In this document: piece after piece, positions 15,658 through 22,632 of the stretch
Layout of the letters: each line of letters begins with the position of its first letter
How positions within the stretch are numbered: the first letter of the stretch is position 1
Assembly (NCBI GenBank): GCA_031292755.1
Contig: JARLGM010000070.1
Location: 1-32,804 of the forward strand
DNA length: 32,804 nt
Direction of reading: 5' to 3'
Origin: Candidatus Sulfopaludibacter sp.
Lineage (GTDB): Bacteria > Acidobacteriota > Terriglobia > Bryobacterales > Bryobacteraceae
Position numbers and translations under genes: made by a program
Notes under the pieces: model-generated
What the model was told of the DNA's origin: nothing
Seen by the model: the letters and a program-made list of their open reading frames with translations, nothing else
Databases searched by the model: none

Positions 15658-15924
15658 TTATGCTACCCGGAGCGCAGCCATGGGATCGGCGCGGGTGGCG
15701 CGGGGCGCCGGGAGCCATGCTGCCAGGAAGGCGGCGGCGAGGCCTGGGCGCCTGTGGGGGAATCGCCGGCATCGCCCTCACGTCCGCGGCTACATCGGCG
15801 CTTGCTTTCCTGATGCCGAATGCCATCCCCCACCACGTCCACTTTCGCGGGAGACCGCGTGCGATAGGAACAGGTTGGCCACGTTGGCGCACACGATCAG
15901 CAGAATGAATGCGACCGAGCCCCA
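15658..15924 (-). pseudogene. Decayed ADOP/MacB-type (FtsX-like) permease remnant
   Basis: In one minus-strand frame the sequence gives GSVAFILLIVCANVANLF followed by LSHAVSRE. This is the hallmark membrane segment of acidobacterial duplicated orphan permeases (ADOP, FtsX-like family). After two in-frame stops (TAG, TGA) the same frame gives AAFLAAWLPAPRATRADP then MAALRVA and a TAA at 15658-15660, which is the typical ADOP C-terminus. A full ADOP has about 800 residues; here about 90 codons remain. The gene has therefore suffered a large internal deletion and stop mutations. Confidence 0.7.
15660..15665 (-). promoter_or_regulatory. -10-like hexamer TAGCAT upstream of ABC ATPase
   Basis: TAGCAT ends 9 nt before the TTG start at 15650 and lies over the stop of the permease remnant. 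A GGAAAG sequence also sits just before the start, so this site is weaker support for a leaderless transcript than the others. Confidence 0.25.
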
Positions 15925-15939
15925 TCAGATCGGCGAGGA

Positions 15940-16185
15940 TCATGGCGTATTTGCCGCCGCGGGATGGCGCCGCCGGCGGGACTTGAGGGTGGCGTTGAGA
16001 TGGCCCAGGCTGGCAAACTGGCCGGCGAATTCGGCGGTGCGCGGCGCCTGCACTTTGCGGCGGGGGTCGAAATCGCGGCGGCGGAACAGGTCGGTGGCGG
16101 CGATGACGGCGGTTCCCATGGGGCGGTATTCGTAGGTGCCCTGGGCCCAGGCCAATTCTTCGTCAAACCACAGGTAGAAACCCAT
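15940..16185 (-). CDS. Small protein of unknown function
   Basis: This is an 81-residue protein without signal peptide or membrane segment. It begins MGFYLWFDEELAWAQGTYEY, then ATDLFRRRDFDPRRKVQAP and FASLGHLNATLKSRRRR. The ordered aromatic N-terminus and clean start make it look real, although the last residues (RRHPAAANTP) run toward the permease remnant and may be altered. The ATG lies 4 nt after the stop of the receiver-domain gene on the same strand, so the two are likely co-transcribed. I do not recognise the family. Confidence 0.5.
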   Translation of the reverse strand: MGFYLWFDEELAWAQGTYEYRPMGTAVIAATDLFRRRDFDPRRKVQAPRTAEFAGQFASLGHLNATLKSRRRRHPAAANTP

Positions 16186-16189
16186 GGAC

Positions 16190-16534
16190 CTATGGTAAAA
16201 CGGGGACGCTCACTTCCTTGAGGGCATCGAGGAGTTGCCCTGCATGGAAGGGTTTCTGCAGGACGCGGCAATGCTGGAAGCCCTGGGTGGCTTCCGGGTC
16301 GGGGCAGGAGGTGGTGTAGACGAGGGGGATGGACGCGGCAATGGAGCGGAACGCCGCGGGGGTGTTGGTGATCAAGGCTTTGATGTGCTCGCCGGAGCTG
16401 AGGAGATTCATGCCTTCGCGCACGTCCACCTCCGCGGTGCGATGGCCCGCGCGGGTGAGAACCGTGCGCATGAAAGCGCGAATGAAGGAGTCTTCGACGA
16501 TGACTACCAAACCCGAATCCAGTGGTGAGAGCAT
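16190..16534 (-). CDS. Degenerate response-regulator receiver protein
   Basis: The 114-residue stand-alone receiver-fold protein opens with VVIVEDSFIRAFMRTVLTRAG, with the acidic pair E14-D15 that normally binds Mg. The helix-strand pattern continues to LVYTTS (the conserved Thr, near 74-75) and VLQKPFHAGQLLDAL, with the conserved Lys94. The strand-3 phosphoacceptor, normally Asp, is Asn57 in ALITNTP, so phosphorylation is unlikely. The start at ATG 16534 fits the first strand; GTG 16573 is an alternative with a TAGCTT box 6 nt upstream. It probably acts as a phosphorylation-independent binding module, and the 81-residue protein directly downstream is a candidate partner. Confidence 0.7.
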   Translation of the reverse strand: MLSPLDSGLVVIVEDSFIRAFMRTVLTRAGHRTAEVDVREGMNLLSSGEHIKALITNTPAAFRSIAASIPLVYTTSCPDPEATQGFQHCRVLQKPFHAGQLLDALKEVSVPVLP

Positions 16535-16680
16535 TTCGAAACGCAGTCGCGTCCGGCCGCGCGGCCTGCACACGTTGGCAAGCTAGTCCTAGTTTGGATC
16601 AGTGTGTTCCGCGGCACAATCCCCCCAAATGAGAGAGGGGGGAAACTGAAATAGGGGGAAGCAACAATAGGCCGCTCTGC

Positions 16681-17382
16681 TTACGCGTGGCTTTCCAGGG
16701 GCAGCAACCGCCGGGCCCACCGGGAGAAGACGTGTTGGGAAAGGCGACGAAGATTCTCCTGGTTCTTTTGTGGGTCGAGCGGTGATGGCAATTCCCTCAC
16801 ATCGCCGCAGTTTTCGTCTTGCGTACACCAATCCGCGATCATTTCGGGAGATACTTCCAGATGAAACTGAAATCCATACAGGACTCTTCCGATATGGAAC
16901 GCCTGATTGCGGCAGAGCGCGGAGGAAGCCAGATGAACGGCGCCGGCGGGAAGGTCGAACGTCTCGCCGTGCCAGTGGAACACTTCCTGCGGAGTGTCGA
17001 CGCCGCTCAGTAGAGGGTCCTGCGCGGCGGCCTGCGTGAAGTGGACCGGGTACCAGCCGATCTCTTTTGCGGCATTGGGATAGACGCGCGCGCCCATGGC
17101 TTTGGCAATGAGTTGCGCTCCGAGGCAGATACCGAGGACCGGCTGGCGGCGGGCGGCGGCTTGCGCGACGATTTCAAGTTCGCGCCGGATGTAGGGCAGA
17201 TCGTCATTGACCGACATGGGACCGCCCATGAAGATGAGGGCGCAGTAGGAGGCGGGGTCGGGGCACGGAGAGAGGCTCCGATAGAGATCGGCATAATCGA
17301 TCTGGACGGAGTAGGACTCCAGGGCGGAAGCAATGAGGCCGATATCTTCGAAGGGGACGTGACGGAAGACCAGGATCCGCAT
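16681..17382 (-). CDS. Class I glutamine amidotransferase
   Basis: This is a 233-residue stand-alone GATase1 domain of the GMP-synthase-like group. The nucleophile is Cys86 in LGICLGAQL and the His-Glu pair is H174/E176 in GFQFHLEVSP, so the triad is complete. It starts MRILVFRHVPFEDIGLI, with strand 1 and the family's early His. These proteins hydrolyse glutamine or act on gamma-glutamyl compounds; no synthetase partner is fused or adjacent. The ATG at 17382 overlaps the TGA of the upstream amidase by 1 nt, so it is the last gene of the cell-wall operon. A function in cell-wall precursor amidation is possible but unproven. Confidence 0.88.
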   Translation of the reverse strand: MRILVFRHVPFEDIGLIASALESYSVQIDYADLYRSLSPCPDPASYCALIFMGGPMSVNDDLPYIRRELEIVAQAAARRQPVLGICLGAQLIAKAMGARVYPNAAKEIGWYPVHFTQAAAQDPLLSGVDTPQEVFHWHGETFDLPAGAVHLASSALCRNQAFHIGRVLYGFQFHLEVSPEMIADWCTQDENCGDVRELPSPLDPQKNQENLRRLSQHVFSRWARRLLPLESHA

Positions 17383-18857
17383 CACTGCGCGGGAGCGCCG
17401 GTCTGGGCCACCTGGAAGTGACTGAGGCTGTCGGCGTATTTCGAGATGCCGCGAAAGAGAGCTTCGGCCAGTTTCTGGCGGTAATCCGGCTTCTTTAACA
17501 ATGACTCTTCGCGGGTACTGGTGAGGAAGCCGATCTCGGCCAGGATGGAAGGCATGTTGGCACCAATGAGCACGACGAAGGGTGCCTTCTTGACGCCGCG
17601 GTTTTTTTCCGCGGGAAAATTCTTCGTAGAAAAAGCAAACAGTGACGCCTGCACGCGGCCGGCGAATTCCTTGGACTCTTCGGATTTATCGTGCAGGGTG
17701 ATCTTCTGGACAAGGTCGCGCAACTCGAAGATGGATTTGTCGGAGGTTGCGTTTTCTCGCGAGGCGACGTCGGCGGCATCCTTGCTGCTGGGGAAATTCA
17801 GATAATAAGTCTCGACGCCGGTGATGCGCGGCACAGGCGAGGAATTGGCGTGGATGGAGATGAACAGGTCGGCTTTCTTTTCGTTGGCCAGGGTGGTGCG
17901 GCCTTCCAGCGGAATGAAGGTATCGTCCTTGCGCGTGTAGACAACTTCGGCGCCCAGATGGTCTTCCACCAGTTTGCCGAGGCGAAGGGCGACATCGAGA
18001 ACGAGCTCCTTTTCCACCAGGCCATGCGGGCCGTGGGTGCCTTCATCGTGGCCGCCGTGACCGGGATCGATCACCACGCGGTTAATTTTTAGACCGAGGG
18101 CGCGAACCAGGGAAGTATCGCCGCTGCTGGTGTGACGGGCCGCTTTGCCCCCCTCCAGCGCCGCGGTGGCAGGGTTGACGGGCTTGGATGGCGGCTCGGC
18201 TACAGGCGTGACTGCCGTTGGGGTGGGGGCCGGCGGCGCCGGAGCCTCGGCGACGGCACCCAATTCCGATTTGGACGGTTCGGCGGTGACCGTTTCGCCG
18301 ACATCGACCTTGATCGCGGCGGGGGCCTTGAGTGGCGGAGTTGACGGAACCGCCGTGGGTGGCGGGGCCGGCAAGGGCTTGGGAGTGAAGGGTGATTTGG
18401 GCTCTGCCGCCGGAGTTGCCAAGGGAGTTACCAGCGGCGGTGCGGTGGGAACTGCCGGGGCGGCGCCCATGGCTCGCAGTTCAATCATGAGCCGGTTGGG
18501 AGTGGTGAGCTGCGAGGTGCTGACTTGCACGGAGTCGCCCAACTCCAGAACCACGCGGGTGACGCCGGGAACGGTTTCGGCCACGCGGATGCGATGCAGC
18601 AGTTTGTCGTCGATGGATTCGATGTAGAAGGGCTTTTTGCCGATGAGCGGGTGACTGTCGACGATATCGAAATAGATGCGCTCGGGGTCGTGGAGGCGGT
18701 CGCTGTGATACTGGAAGTCGCCGGAGACTTCAATGGCCACCCGGGTCGCGTCGCTGAGGTTCCAGTGGCGGACAGCGCTGACGGTGCGAGGCTGCGCGCG
18801 GTCGGTTTGGGCGACCAGCAAAGGGACCGTAACCATCAGCGCGGCAAGCAGCTTCAT
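17382..18857 (-). CDS. N-acetylmuramoyl-L-alanine amidase with AMIN domain
   Basis: The 491-residue secreted peptidoglycan amidase has a signal peptide (MKLLAALMVTVPLLVAQ). An AMIN domain covers about 25-120 (HWNLSDATRVAIEVSG, HRIRVAETVPGVTRVVLE) and targets the enzyme to the septum or cell wall. A Pro/Ala-rich linker covers about 125-245. Amidase_3 runs from about 255: VVIDPGHGGHDEG and LVEKELVLDVALRLG give zinc ligands His and Glu, SIHANSS gives His, and ILAEIGFLTS carries the catalytic Glu. It cleaves the bond between N-acetylmuramic acid and L-alanine. The start is ATG 18857, 4 nt after the lytic transglycosylase stop. The linker is unusually long. Confidence 0.92.
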   Translation of the reverse strand: MKLLAALMVTVPLLVAQTDRAQPRTVSAVRHWNLSDATRVAIEVSGDFQYHSDRLHDPERIYFDIVDSHPLIGKKPFYIESIDDKLLHRIRVAETVPGVTRVVLELGDSVQVSTSQLTTPNRLMIELRAMGAAPAVPTAPPLVTPLATPAAEPKSPFTPKPLPAPPPTAVPSTPPLKAPAAIKVDVGETVTAEPSKSELGAVAEAPAPPAPTPTAVTPVAEPPSKPVNPATAALEGGKAARHTSSGDTSLVRALGLKINRVVIDPGHGGHDEGTHGPHGLVEKELVLDVALRLGKLVEDHLGAEVVYTRKDDTFIPLEGRTTLANEKKADLFISIHANSSPVPRITGVETYYLNFPSSKDAADVASRENATSDKSIFELRDLVQKITLHDKSEESKEFAGRVQASLFAFSTKNFPAEKNRGVKKAPFVVLIGANMPSILAEIGFLTSTREESLLKKPDYRQKLAEALFRGISKYADSLSHFQVAQTGAPAQ

Positions 18858-18861
18858 AAAA

Positions 18862-19575
18862 TCATCGCGACACGTAGCGCACCGTGCCGTCGGCATCCAC
18901 CACTTCCTGAACGTGAGTGGGTCCGGACGGCGGGGGCGGCGGTTGGACCGCGGAGGGAGGCGCCTGTAGCGCCTGCGCCGCGGCAGCCAGCTTCTCCAGG
19001 TTATTCTTCACCTGGACGACGTAGTTCTGCGTTTCCGGGAATGGCGGGATGCCATTATATTTCGCCACGGCTGCTTCGCCCGCATTATAGGCGGCGAGGG
19101 CCAGCGGGCAATCGCCATCGTACAATTCCAGCAGGTATTTCAGGTAGCGGGCGCCGCCCTCGATATTCTCCACGGGATCGAACACGTGGGACACACTGAA
19201 TCGACGGGCGGTAGAGGGCATCAGTTGCATCAATCCGAGGGCGCCCTTGGGGGAAATGGCGTGCGGATTATAATTGCTTTCCGTTTTGATGACGGCATGA
19301 ATTAACTGGGGGGAAAGGTCGTGCCGGGCAGCGATGCTTTCCACCAGTTCGTTGAGGCCGGAGGGGATGGGCGTTGCCTGCTCGGCGGACTGGTTCACGG
19401 CGCGGTTGCTGACTACGACGCTGCGCACCAGCCTTCCGGTACGCGAGTCCGAGCGGACGACGCTGGTCATCCGCGCGGGCGCCACATCCGGACTAGCGGC
19501 CCAGGAACTCGCTGCCATAACAACGCTCATACTGAGTGTAAAACAAAATTTTGCAAAAATGTTTTTGGTCTTCAT
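18862..19575 (-). CDS. Lytic transglycosylase (SLT domain)
   Basis: The 237-residue exported protein has signal peptide MKTKNIFAKFCFTLSMSVVM and an SLT domain at about 75-190. Catalytic Glu99 is in AVIKTESNYNPHAIS, followed by PKGALGLMQLMPSTA (the GLMQ motif) and LALAAYNAGEAAV (AYNAG motif). It cleaves the glycan strand of peptidoglycan to give anhydromuramoyl products. The C-terminus is Pro-rich and ends in TVRYVSR. No Shine-Dalgarno sequence precedes the ATG, and TATAAT overlaps it. An internal ATG at residue 16 is preceded by TACACT, so the exact start deserves checking. It leads the operon with the amidase. Confidence 0.92.
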   Translation of the reverse strand: MKTKNIFAKFCFTLSMSVVMAASSWAASPDVAPARMTSVVRSDSRTGRLVRSVVVSNRAVNQSAEQATPIPSGLNELVESIAARHDLSPQLIHAVIKTESNYNPHAISPKGALGLMQLMPSTARRFSVSHVFDPVENIEGGARYLKYLLELYDGDCPLALAAYNAGEAAVAKYNGIPPFPETQNYVVQVKNNLEKLAAAAQALQAPPSAVQPPPPPSGPTHVQEVVDADGTVRYVSR

Positions 19576-19634
19576 TATAGGCCAAAGTCGTTCATTTTGC
19601 GAGTCCTACGGGAATTCCCCGTAAGCTCTGATGG

Positions 19635-19640
19635 TATCAT
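19635..19640 (+). promoter_or_regulatory. -10-like hexamer TATCAT upstream of mobA
   Basis: TATCAT ends 6 nt before the GTG start at 19647, and there is no Shine-Dalgarno sequence. The spacing fits a leaderless transcript beginning at or within a base of the GTG. Confidence 0.4.
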
Positions 19641-19646
19641 TTCTCT

Positions 19647-20210
19647 GTGAAGCGAGCGGGTTTCGTGCTGGTGGGCGGACGGAGTTCGCGCATGGGGCGC
19701 GATAAAGCATACCTGCCCGTTTCCGGCGGGATTCTGGGTTCTCGCGTCGCCGCGGCGGTGAAAGCCGCAGCCGGGAATGTGGCGTTCGTGGGCGACCCGG
19801 CGCGGTATGCGGCACTGGGCTATCCGGTGATCGCGGACCGCTACCCCGGGGAAGGTCCGCTGGGGGGAATTTTGACGGCACTGCATCAAACGGCGGCGGA
19901 GTGGAACCTGGTGGTGGCTTGCGATATGCCGGGCCTGGCGGCCGGCTTCCTTAATGATCTGCTTCAGGCAGCCGAGCGTAAGTCCCTGGATATACTGCTT
20001 CCGGAGACCGAAGACGGGATGCGGGAGCCGCTCTGCGCGGTGTACCATGGGGATGCTCTGGCGACGCTCGAACGGGCCTTCGAGGCGGGCATCCGCAAGG
20101 TGACGGCAGCCTTCCCGGGCCTCCGCGTGGAGGCCTATCCGGTTAACGAAGTGACTTATTTTCAGAATCTGAATACCCCCGAGGATTGGGCTGGCTATGC
20201 CGCAGGATGA
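19647..20210 (+). CDS. mobA: Molybdenum cofactor guanylyltransferase
   Basis: This 187-residue cytoplasmic nucleotidyltransferase attaches GMP from GTP to molybdopterin, making the guanine dinucleotide form of the cofactor. The signature GGRSSRMGRDKAYL is at residues 10-23. VIADRYPGEGPLGGI and VVACDMPGLAAGFLNDLL (substrate- and metal-binding CDMP) and MREPLCAVYHGDAL are typical of the family. Length is normal. The GTG start lies 6 nt downstream of a TATCAT box with no Shine-Dalgarno sequence. It overlaps the following ABC ATPase by 14 nt in another frame. Confidence 0.92.
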   Translation: MKRAGFVLVGGRSSRMGRDKAYLPVSGGILGSRVAAAVKAAAGNVAFVGDPARYAALGYPVIADRYPGEGPLGGILTALHQTAAEWNLVVACDMPGLAAGFLNDLLQAAERKSLDILLPETEDGMREPLCAVYHGDALATLERAFEAGIRKVTAAFPGLRVEAYPVNEVTYFQNLNTPEDWAGYAAG

Positions 20211-20958
20211 TCCGTACCCTCACTATATTGAATTCCGGCACGTCTATAAGACGTTCGATCACCCGGTTTTGGTCGATTCGAACTTCAACGTCAATCCGGG
20301 GGAGACGGTGGCGATCATCGGGCGCAGCGGCGTGGGGAAGTCGGTGACGCTGTCGCACATCATGGGGTTTCTGAAACCGGACAGCGGGCGGATCATCGTA
20401 GGCCACGAAGACGTGACGGATTTCTCGGAACCGGAGATGCGCCGGGTTCGGAGGAAAGTGACCATGGTGTTCCAGTCGGGGGCGCTGTTCGATTCGCTGA
20501 CGGTGGCGGAGAATGTGCTGTTTTCGCTGGAACTGCGGGAGGATTACGACGCGAAGAACAAGGCCGACGTGGTGAACGGGCTGCTGGAGGTGGTGGACAT
20601 TGCGGAGTGGGCAAACGCCTACCCCTCGGATCTCTCCACGGGTTATAAGCGGGCGGTAGCCATCGCGCGGGCTCTGGCGGCGCAGCCGCAGTGCGTGCTG
20701 TACGACGAGCCGACCACGATGGTGGATCCGATCATGAGCGACCATTTGGGAGACCTGATGTTGCGGCTGAAGCGGCAGTTGAAGCTTACCAGCGTGGTGG
20801 TGACGCACGACCTGGATTTGATGTACAAAGTGGCCGACCGGGTGGTGTTCCTGTACGAGGGCGGGGTGATTTTCTTCGGACCTTTGGGGGATTTGGAGAA
20901 GTCGGAGCATCCGCACATTCGGGAGTTTCTGGAAATGGATCGGGTGGTTCGGGTGTAG
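20197..20958 (+). CDS. MlaF-like ABC transporter ATPase
   Basis: The 253-residue ATPase is of the lipid-transport Mla/Ttg2 type. Walker A GRSGVGKS is at 42-49, the Q-loop in VFQSGALFDSLTVAENVLF is the family's hallmark, and Walker B VLYDEPTTMVDPIM is at 167-180, with VVTHDLDL following. The signature reads LSTGYKRAV where the MlaF consensus is LSGGMKRRV. Such ATPases work with an MlaE permease and an MlaD substrate-binding protein in outer-membrane phospholipid or retrograde lipid transport; neither is nearby. The gene overlaps mobA by 14 nt, so it is co-translated with it. The ABC transporter partners are probably elsewhere in the genome. Confidence 0.85.
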   Translation: MPQDDPYPHYIEFRHVYKTFDHPVLVDSNFNVNPGETVAIIGRSGVGKSVTLSHIMGFLKPDSGRIIVGHEDVTDFSEPEMRRVRRKVTMVFQSGALFDSLTVAENVLFSLELREDYDAKNKADVVNGLLEVVDIAEWANAYPSDLSTGYKRAVAIARALAAQPQCVLYDEPTTMVDPIMSDHLGDLMLRLKRQLKLTSVVVTHDLDLMYKVADRVVFLYEGGVIFFGPLGDLEKSEHPHIREFLEMDRVVRV

Positions 20959-21028
20959 TCAAGGTGCGGGGATTTTCATCGCGGGGCCGCGGAGGGAAGA
21001 CGCGGAGAATATAGGGGAGGTGGGTTTT

Positions 21029-22621
21029 ATGACGTTTCAGCAGAATTGCAGCAGGCGGGGGTTCTTGGGAGCGTCGGCGGGTGCTTTGGTGGCGGCGGAG
21101 CGATTGTTTGGGGAGCCGGCGGATGCGCCCAAGAAGCCGAATCCGGATTTGGAGAGGCTGGGCGGGGTAGCTTTGGCCGAGGCGAAGAAGGCCGGAGCTA
21201 CGTATGCCGACATCCGGATCAACCGGTATCGGAACCAGTTTTCGGGGTACCGGCTTTCGCCGGAGCGGGGCGGGACGAAGACGGATGAAGTTCCGTTTGT
21301 GACCGATCAGGCGAGCTTCGGGTTCGGCGTACGCGTGATTGCGGCCGGGCAGTGGGGCTTTGCGGCATCGCCGCTGGTGACGGCGGAAGAGATCGCCCGC
21401 ATCACGCGTGAGGCGGTGGTGGTGGCGAAAGCCAATGCGGCTGTGCAAGCCAGCCCGGTGCAACTGGCGCCCACGAAGAAATACGTGGACCGGTGGACGT
21501 CCGCCTATCAGAAAGATCCCTTCGGCGTGCCGGTGGAAGAGAAGCTGGAACTGATCCACGGCGCCACGGTGAGCATGAAGAAGGATCCCAAGATCATGAT
21601 GGCGCTAGGATTCCTGGGGTTCCGCGCGGAGGATAAGTACCTGGCGACGAGCGAGGGCTCTTCCATCCAGCAATACATCGTGCAGGTGTACCCGCTGCTG
21701 ATGGCAAACGCGGTGGACATGCAGAAGGGCATTTCGCGCAGCCGCAGCTACCAGACTCCACCGGTGACGGCGGGGTGGGAGGCAATCACCAAGGCGAACC
21801 TGGGGGAGAACGCACCGCGGATTCGGGAGGAGGCGCTGGAGCACCTCGCCGCGCCTCCGGTGACCCCGGGAAAGAAGGACCTGGTGCTGCTGCCGAGCCA
21901 TTTGTGGCTGACGATTCACGAATCGCTGGGGCATTCCACGGAGTTGGATCGCGCCTTGGGTTACGAGGCCAATTTCGCCGGCACCAGTTTCATGACGACG
22001 GAGAAAATGGGCAAGTACAAGGTGGGCAGCGAACTGATCACAGTGTATGGAGACCGCACGATTGCGGGGGGCCTGGCGAGCGTGAAGTATGACGACGACG
22101 GCGTCCTGACGACGAAATTCCCGATCGTGGAAAAGGGCATTTTCAAGCACTACCAGACCATTCGCGATCAGGCGCACCTGGTGGGCGAGACGGAATCGCG
22201 GGGCTGCTGCTACGCCGATTCGTGGAGCAGCGTGCCGTTCCAGAGGATGCCGAATGTGTGGCTGGAGGCGGGTCCGCGCGAGGTGACTCCGGATTCGCTG
22301 ATTGCGGGTGTGGACGACGGGATTCTGATCGAAGGGGACGGCAGCTTTTCGATCGACCAGCAGCGCTACAATTTCCAGTTCGGCGGCGACGCGTTCTGGC
22401 AGATCAAGGGCGGCAAGAAGGCCGGAATGATTTCCCGCGTAGCCTACCAGGCGAAGACCAGTGAATTCTGGAACAGTTGCGATGGGATTGCGGGGCCGGC
22501 GTACTGGCAGCAGTTCGGCAGTTTCAACGATGGCAAGGGCGAGCCGGAGCAGATCAACGCGGTGAGCCATGGATGCTCGCCGGCTCGGTTCCGGCAGGTA
22601 AATGTGTTGCTGACCGATTAA
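21029..22621 (+). CDS. tldD: TldD metalloprotease subunit with Tat signal
   Basis: This is a 530-residue member of the TldD/PmbA (U62) family. A twin-arginine signal stands at the N-terminus (CSRRGFLGASAGALVAA). The metal motif HESLGHSTELD (HExxxH) is at about 297. GAGPAYWQQ-type segments and the Gly-rich VKYDDDGVLTTKF and DSWSSVPFQRMPN are typical of TldD. The start is ATG 21029 with GGGGAGG 8 nt upstream; GTG 21020 is less likely. With TldE it forms a heterodimeric protease that degrades unstructured peptides and matures certain antibiotics or prepeptides. Its stop overlaps the Shine-Dalgarno sequence of tldE. Confidence 0.9.
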   Translation: MTFQQNCSRRGFLGASAGALVAAERLFGEPADAPKKPNPDLERLGGVALAEAKKAGATYADIRINRYRNQFSGYRLSPERGGTKTDEVPFVTDQASFGFGVRVIAAGQWGFAASPLVTAEEIARITREAVVVAKANAAVQASPVQLAPTKKYVDRWTSAYQKDPFGVPVEEKLELIHGATVSMKKDPKIMMALGFLGFRAEDKYLATSEGSSIQQYIVQVYPLLMANAVDMQKGISRSRSYQTPPVTAGWEAITKANLGENAPRIREEALEHLAAPPVTPGKKDLVLLPSHLWLTIHESLGHSTELDRALGYEANFAGTSFMTTEKMGKYKVGSELITVYGDRTIAGGLASVKYDDDGVLTTKFPIVEKGIFKHYQTIRDQAHLVGETESRGCCYADSWSSVPFQRMPNVWLEAGPREVTPDSLIAGVDDGILIEGDGSFSIDQQRYNFQFGGDAFWQIKGGKKAGMISRVAYQAKTSEFWNSCDGIAGPAYWQQFGSFNDGKGEPEQINAVSHGCSPARFRQVNVLLTD

Positions 22622-22632
22622 GGAGGATTGCC

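Noticed and set aside
16620-16643. C6-loop-G6 inverted repeat between the glutamine amidotransferase and receiver genes
   Set aside because: It is a short homopolymer stem with a 10-nt loop and no T-tract on either strand, so terminator function is not supported.
19574-19579. TATAAT on the minus strand at the lytic transglycosylase start
   Set aside because: It overlaps the ATG itself, so it cannot serve as the -10 box for that start; it would only fit an internal start at residue 16.
22477-22632. Upstream extension of the pmbA frame into tldD
   Set aside because: The ATG at 22633 has an ideal Shine-Dalgarno sequence right after the tldD stop and matches the family start; the extension is not protein-like.
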